From NCBI GenBank assembly GCA_946885845.1, contig CAMPHJ010000072.1, positions 1-8,636 on the forward strand: a stretch of 8,636 nt of DNA, written 5' to 3'. The notes below the pieces were generated by a model. It was given only the letters and a program-made list of their open reading frames with translations, ran no database searches and had not been told where the DNA came from. The stretch is from an uncultured Sphingobium sp. Lineage in GTDB: Bacteria > Pseudomonadota > Alphaproteobacteria > Sphingomonadales > Sphingomonadaceae. The position numbers were made by a program, and so were the translations under genes. This document shows, in pieces, positions 6,043 to 8,636 of the stretch; positions within the stretch are counted from its first letter, which is position 1; each line of letters begins with the position of its first letter.

Positions 6043-6071
6043 GGGAGCACGTCGCATACCGACGCGCTCCC
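6043..6071 (-). terminator. Strong hairpin after the TonB-like gene, probable terminator
   Basis: The two 12-base arms (6043-6054 and 6060-6071) pair fully with one G-U wobble around a 5-base loop. It starts about 20 nt past the stop of the minus-strand gene at 6092. On the minus strand it is followed by TCGTTTAT, a poor U-run, so termination may be partial. It separates that gene from the crp-like gene downstream. Confidence 0.55.
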
Positions 6072-6091
6072 CTTCCATGGTCCCAGATTTT

Positions 6092-6598
6092 TCAGCGTTG
6101 GGCGATCAGGACAGGACGATCCTTCACCGCCTGCGCCATTATTTCGGTGCGATGTTGCGAGCGAAGGGCGCTCAGCATTTTTTCCCTGTCTGTGACGTCA
6201 TTGGCGACGATGATCCACGCTTCGAATTTCCGATTGGGTCCTATTTCTCGCGGCAACGGGAAAAGCGATCCCATCGCCTTGATCGCACGGGTGGAGATGC
6301 GGTCGATGCTGCGAGAGGATGAAGGTCCGGCCAATTCTATATTCTGGGGCCTGCCTTCCTGGTCCAGGCGGAACTGGACACGGCTGTAGCCGGTGGAACC
6401 CGCGTCACGATAAAGCGAACTGGCGTTTTGAATATTTCGGGACAGCCGGTGCGCCGCCCGGTCCGTCCATTGGTCATAGGTTTGCGCACTCTGGTCCGAC
6501 GCCACGACGGTCAACTGGTCCGGCGCCCACCGGGCGTCCACCGGGCCAGGCATGACCAACAAGGCGCACAGGCCCACCATCACAGGTTTGGCATACAT
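6092..6598 (-). CDS. Exported small protein with TonB C-terminal-like domain
   Basis: The product is 168 residues. It begins with a signal-peptide-like segment MYAKPVMVGLCALLVMPGPVDA, with likely cleavage after residue 22 (VDA-RW), so it should be exported to the periplasm. Residues about 68-125 match the TonB_C pattern: GYSRVQFRLDQEGRPQNIEL, then SSSRSIDRISTRAI and MGSLFPLP, that is the V-F-x-x-D-x-x-G-R strand, the SS turn and the closing FPLP. There is no proline-rich spacer or lasting membrane anchor, so it is not a standard TonB; similar stand-alone TonB-domain proteins are common in sphingomonads and their role is unknown. The start is well supported by GAGGAGG (6604-6610) 5 nt before the ATG. 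It appears monocistronic, with a hairpin after the stop. Confidence 0.85.
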   Translation of the reverse strand: MYAKPVMVGLCALLVMPGPVDARWAPDQLTVVASDQSAQTYDQWTDRAAHRLSRNIQNASSLYRDAGSTGYSRVQFRLDQEGRPQNIELAGPSSSRSIDRISTRAIKAMGSLFPLPREIGPNRKFEAWIIVANDVTDREKMLSALRSQHRTEIMAQAVKDRPVLIAQR

Positions 6599-6863
6599 GT
6601 CAGCCTCCTCTGAATATCTGTCGATTTGATTGGGGCTGCTGCGGCAGCGTCGGACCGCCGAGAGCAGGCGGGCTGTATAGGCCGTTGCGGCGCAGTCGGA
6701 TAATTATTTTACCCCAGGAAAGTCATCGACATAGAGGAAATATCAAGAAGAGACAGAGCGCGGCAATAATCGAACGAAAGGCGTAGGCAGCTACCAACCC
6801 TTTGGCTGCGTTCCATTTTTCCTGGACGCTACGGAATGCGACTCAATTCAGATCCAAGCCGGG

Positions 6864-8495
6864 TTAGCCCGGTTCCCCCACGCTGATTGCCTGTCCGATG
6901 GCTTCAGCCACCTTGATCCCATCAATGGCCGCGGACAGGATGCCGCCTGCATAGCCCGCCCCCTCCCCCGCCGGATACAGGCCCGTGACGTTGATGCTCT
7001 GAAAGTCGCCGCCACGCGTGATGCGGATGGGCGATGATGTGCGGGTTTCCACCCCGGTCATGACGGCGTCGGGATGGTCATAATTGGCGATTTGCCGTCC
7101 GAAGACGGGCAGCGCCTCGCGGAATGCGTCGATCACGAAGCCGGGAAGGCAGTGCGACAGGTCAGTCATGGTGACGCCGGGCTTGTAGGACGGCGTGACC
7201 TGCCCCAATTCCGTCGATGGCCGCCCTGCCAGAAAGTCGCCGACCTTTTGCCCCGGCGCCCAATAGGATGATCCGCCTGCCTGATAGGCCATGCTTTCCC
7301 AATGGCGCTGCAGGTCGATGCCGGCCAGCGGGCCGCCGGGAAAGTCGCGTTCTGGATCAATGCCCACGACCAGTCCCGAATTCGCGTTGAATTCAGCGCG
7401 GCTATGTTGGCTCATGCCGTTGGTGACGACCCGCCCTTCCTCCGACGTGGCGGCAACGACGCGGCCACCGGGACACATGCAAAAGCTGTAGACGGTGCGG
7501 CCATTATCGCAATGATGCGCCAGGCTGTAGGCGGCCGCGCCCAGCACGGGATGTCCAGCGCACTGGCCGAAGCGCGCCCGGTCGATCCAGCTTTGCGGAT
7601 GTTCGATACGTACGCCGATGGAAAAAGGCTTAGGTTCGATATGCACGCCGCGCCGGTGCAGCATTTCGAAAGTGGGCCGCGCGCTGTGGCCGACCGCCAG
7701 TACGACTTGATCCGCTTCGATGAAGCTGCCGTCCGACAGGTGCAGCCCGCGCAGCCGCTGTGTGTCCTGATCCTGGCGTTCCAGTTCCAGTTCATCGACC
7801 TTGTGCTGCCAGCGATATTCCCCGCCCAGCGCCTCAATCTGGCGGCGCATGCTTTCGACCATGGTGACCAGGCGGAAAGTGCCGATATGCGGATGCGCTT
7901 CGGTCAATATGTCCGATGGCGCGCCAGCCGCGACGAATTCCTGGAGCACCTTACGCCCCAGAAAACGAGGGTCCTTGACCCGGCAATAAAGTTTTCCGTC
8001 GGAAAAGGTGCCCGCGCCGCCTTCGCCGAACTGCACGTTGCTGTCCGGGTTAAGCTCTGCGTGTCGCCATAGGCCCCAGGTATCCTTTGTGCGCTCCCGC
8101 ACCGCCTTGCCGCGATCCAGGATGATGGGGCGGAAACCCATCTGGGCCAGGATCAACGCGGCGAAAAGGCCGCACGGACCCGCGCCGATGACGACGGGCC
8201 GCTTGCCGTTCCAGCCTTCGGGCGCACGAGCCACGAACCGATAGTCGGTGTCGGGGCGCGGACGGACGTCATGATCCTTGGCAAAACGGTCCAGCACCGC
8301 CTGTTCGTCCGCCAGTTCGACGTCGACAGTATAGACGAGCTGGATCGCATTCTTGCGCCGCGCATCATTGCCCCGGCGCACGACCGCGTGGCTGATCAGG
8401 TCGGCAGAGGCGATGCCCAGCCGTGCGCAGATGGCGGCGGACATCGCATCGGCAGGGTGATCCAGGGGCAGTCTGAGGCCGGACAAACGCAACAT
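6864..8495 (-). CDS. Uncharacterised FAD-dependent oxidoreductase (COG2509-like)
   Basis: A 543-residue cytoplasmic flavoprotein. After an N-terminal domain of about 95 residues (ending near FVARAPEGW), the dinucleotide-binding fold shows VVIGAGPCGLFAALILAQ (101-118, GxGxxG) and IILDRGK (124-130). The signature FGEGGAGTFSDGKLYCRVKD is typical of the 'uncharacterised FAD-dependent dehydrogenase' family. QVVLAVGHSAR and the C-terminal GLYPAGEGAGYAGGILSAA complete the FAD site. The substrate is unknown for the family. Full length is about normal. The ATG at 8495 follows a purine-rich GGGGCGGGG stretch, a weak ribosome-binding site. It lies 66 nt downstream of the TonB-dependent receptor in the same direction, so co-transcription is possible. 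The stop codon lies within a short hairpin (about 6857-6873) with no U-run. Confidence 0.92.
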   Translation of the reverse strand: MLRLSGLRLPLDHPADAMSAAICARLGIASADLISHAVVRRGNDARRKNAIQLVYTVDVELADEQAVLDRFAKDHDVRPRPDTDYRFVARAPEGWNGKRPVVIGAGPCGLFAALILAQMGFRPIILDRGKAVRERTKDTWGLWRHAELNPDSNVQFGEGGAGTFSDGKLYCRVKDPRFLGRKVLQEFVAAGAPSDILTEAHPHIGTFRLVTMVESMRRQIEALGGEYRWQHKVDELELERQDQDTQRLRGLHLSDGSFIEADQVVLAVGHSARPTFEMLHRRGVHIEPKPFSIGVRIEHPQSWIDRARFGQCAGHPVLGAAAYSLAHHCDNGRTVYSFCMCPGGRVVAATSEEGRVVTNGMSQHSRAEFNANSGLVVGIDPERDFPGGPLAGIDLQRHWESMAYQAGGSSYWAPGQKVGDFLAGRPSTELGQVTPSYKPGVTMTDLSHCLPGFVIDAFREALPVFGRQIANYDHPDAVMTGVETRTSSPIRITRGGDFQSINVTGLYPAGEGAGYAGGILSAAIDGIKVAEAIGQAISVGEPG

Positions 8496-8561
8496 GGCCC
8501 CGCCCCTAGACCCATTTCCCGGCCCGCTCCAGCCCCCTAAGAGGATGAGGCGGGCGCGCCT

Positions 8562-8636
8562 TTAGAAGCGAGCGCGCAACCCGCCATAAATGGCGCGCCG
8601 TTCGACAGGGTTGAAGGCCGCCTGCCCGGTGTAGAG
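8562..8636 (-). CDS. TonB-dependent outer-membrane receptor, C-terminal fragment (cut by window end)
   Basis: Only the last 24 codons and the TAA are in the window. They read LYTGQAA then FNPVERRAIYGGLRARF. An amphipathic final beta strand ending in Phe after RAIYGGLR is the usual end of TonB-dependent receptors in sphingomonads and is the signal read by the BAM assembly machinery. The ligand cannot be judged from this piece. The FAD oxidoreductase gene follows after 66 nt on the same strand. Confidence 0.75.
   Translation of the reverse strand, partial: LYTGQAAFNPVERRAIYGGLRARF

Noticed and set aside
6857..6873. Hairpin over the stop codon of the FAD oxidoreductase as terminator
   Set aside because: The stem is only about 5-6 bp and no T-run follows on the minus strand.
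7302..8072. 256-residue open frame antisense to the FAD oxidoreductase
   Set aside because: Its composition and lack of motifs fit a complement-strand shadow; the minus-strand gene has clear FAD-binding motifs throughout.

Overview
The window looks like chromosomal DNA of a high-GC alphaproteobacterium, most probably a sphingomonad (Sphingobium, Sphingomonas or Novosphingobium type). The signs are the style of the ribosomal proteins L10 and L7/L12, a single bifunctional Rsh-type (p)ppGpp enzyme, a TonB-dependent receptor tail ending in RAIYGGLRARF, and several copies of a short palindromic repeat with core CCGG..TTGA..CCGGG that I associate with sphingomonad genomes. The genus is inferred by recognition, not by alignment.

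Layout, plus strand first. At 1-1778 is the 3' part of spoT/rsh, cut by the window start. A frameshifted GIY-YIG nuclease gene (1861-2159) follows, sandwiched between two inverted copies of the CCGG repeat. From 2160 to 3030 there is no protein gene. That stretch holds two more CCGG repeats (an inverted pair), a perfect 23-bp inverted repeat, a small palindrome, and the structured leader of rplJ with an intrinsic-terminator-like hairpin 45 nt before the start codon. Then come rplJ (3031-3546) and rplL (3628-4005), closed by a good intrinsic terminator at 4060-4091.

The rest is on the minus strand. In transcription order (right to left) it holds the last 24 codons of a TonB-dependent receptor (8562-8636), an uncharacterised FAD-dependent oxidoreductase (6864-8495), a small exported protein with a TonB C-terminal-like domain (6092-6598), and a Crp/Fnr-type regulator (5140-5856). 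The regulator overlaps a class I SAM-dependent methyltransferase (4116-5156), and the two probably form one operon. The rplL operon and the methyltransferase converge.

Functionally the left half concerns growth control: stringent-response alarmone metabolism and the ribosomal stalk (L10 plus L7/L12). The stalk genes stand without rpoBC downstream or rplKA directly upstream, which is unusual for bacteria. The right half is a set of small transcription units of regulatory, envelope and redox type. No complete new defence or mobile system is visible. The best candidates for something undescribed are the repeat-flanked GIY-YIG unit and the possible attenuator in the rplJ leader.
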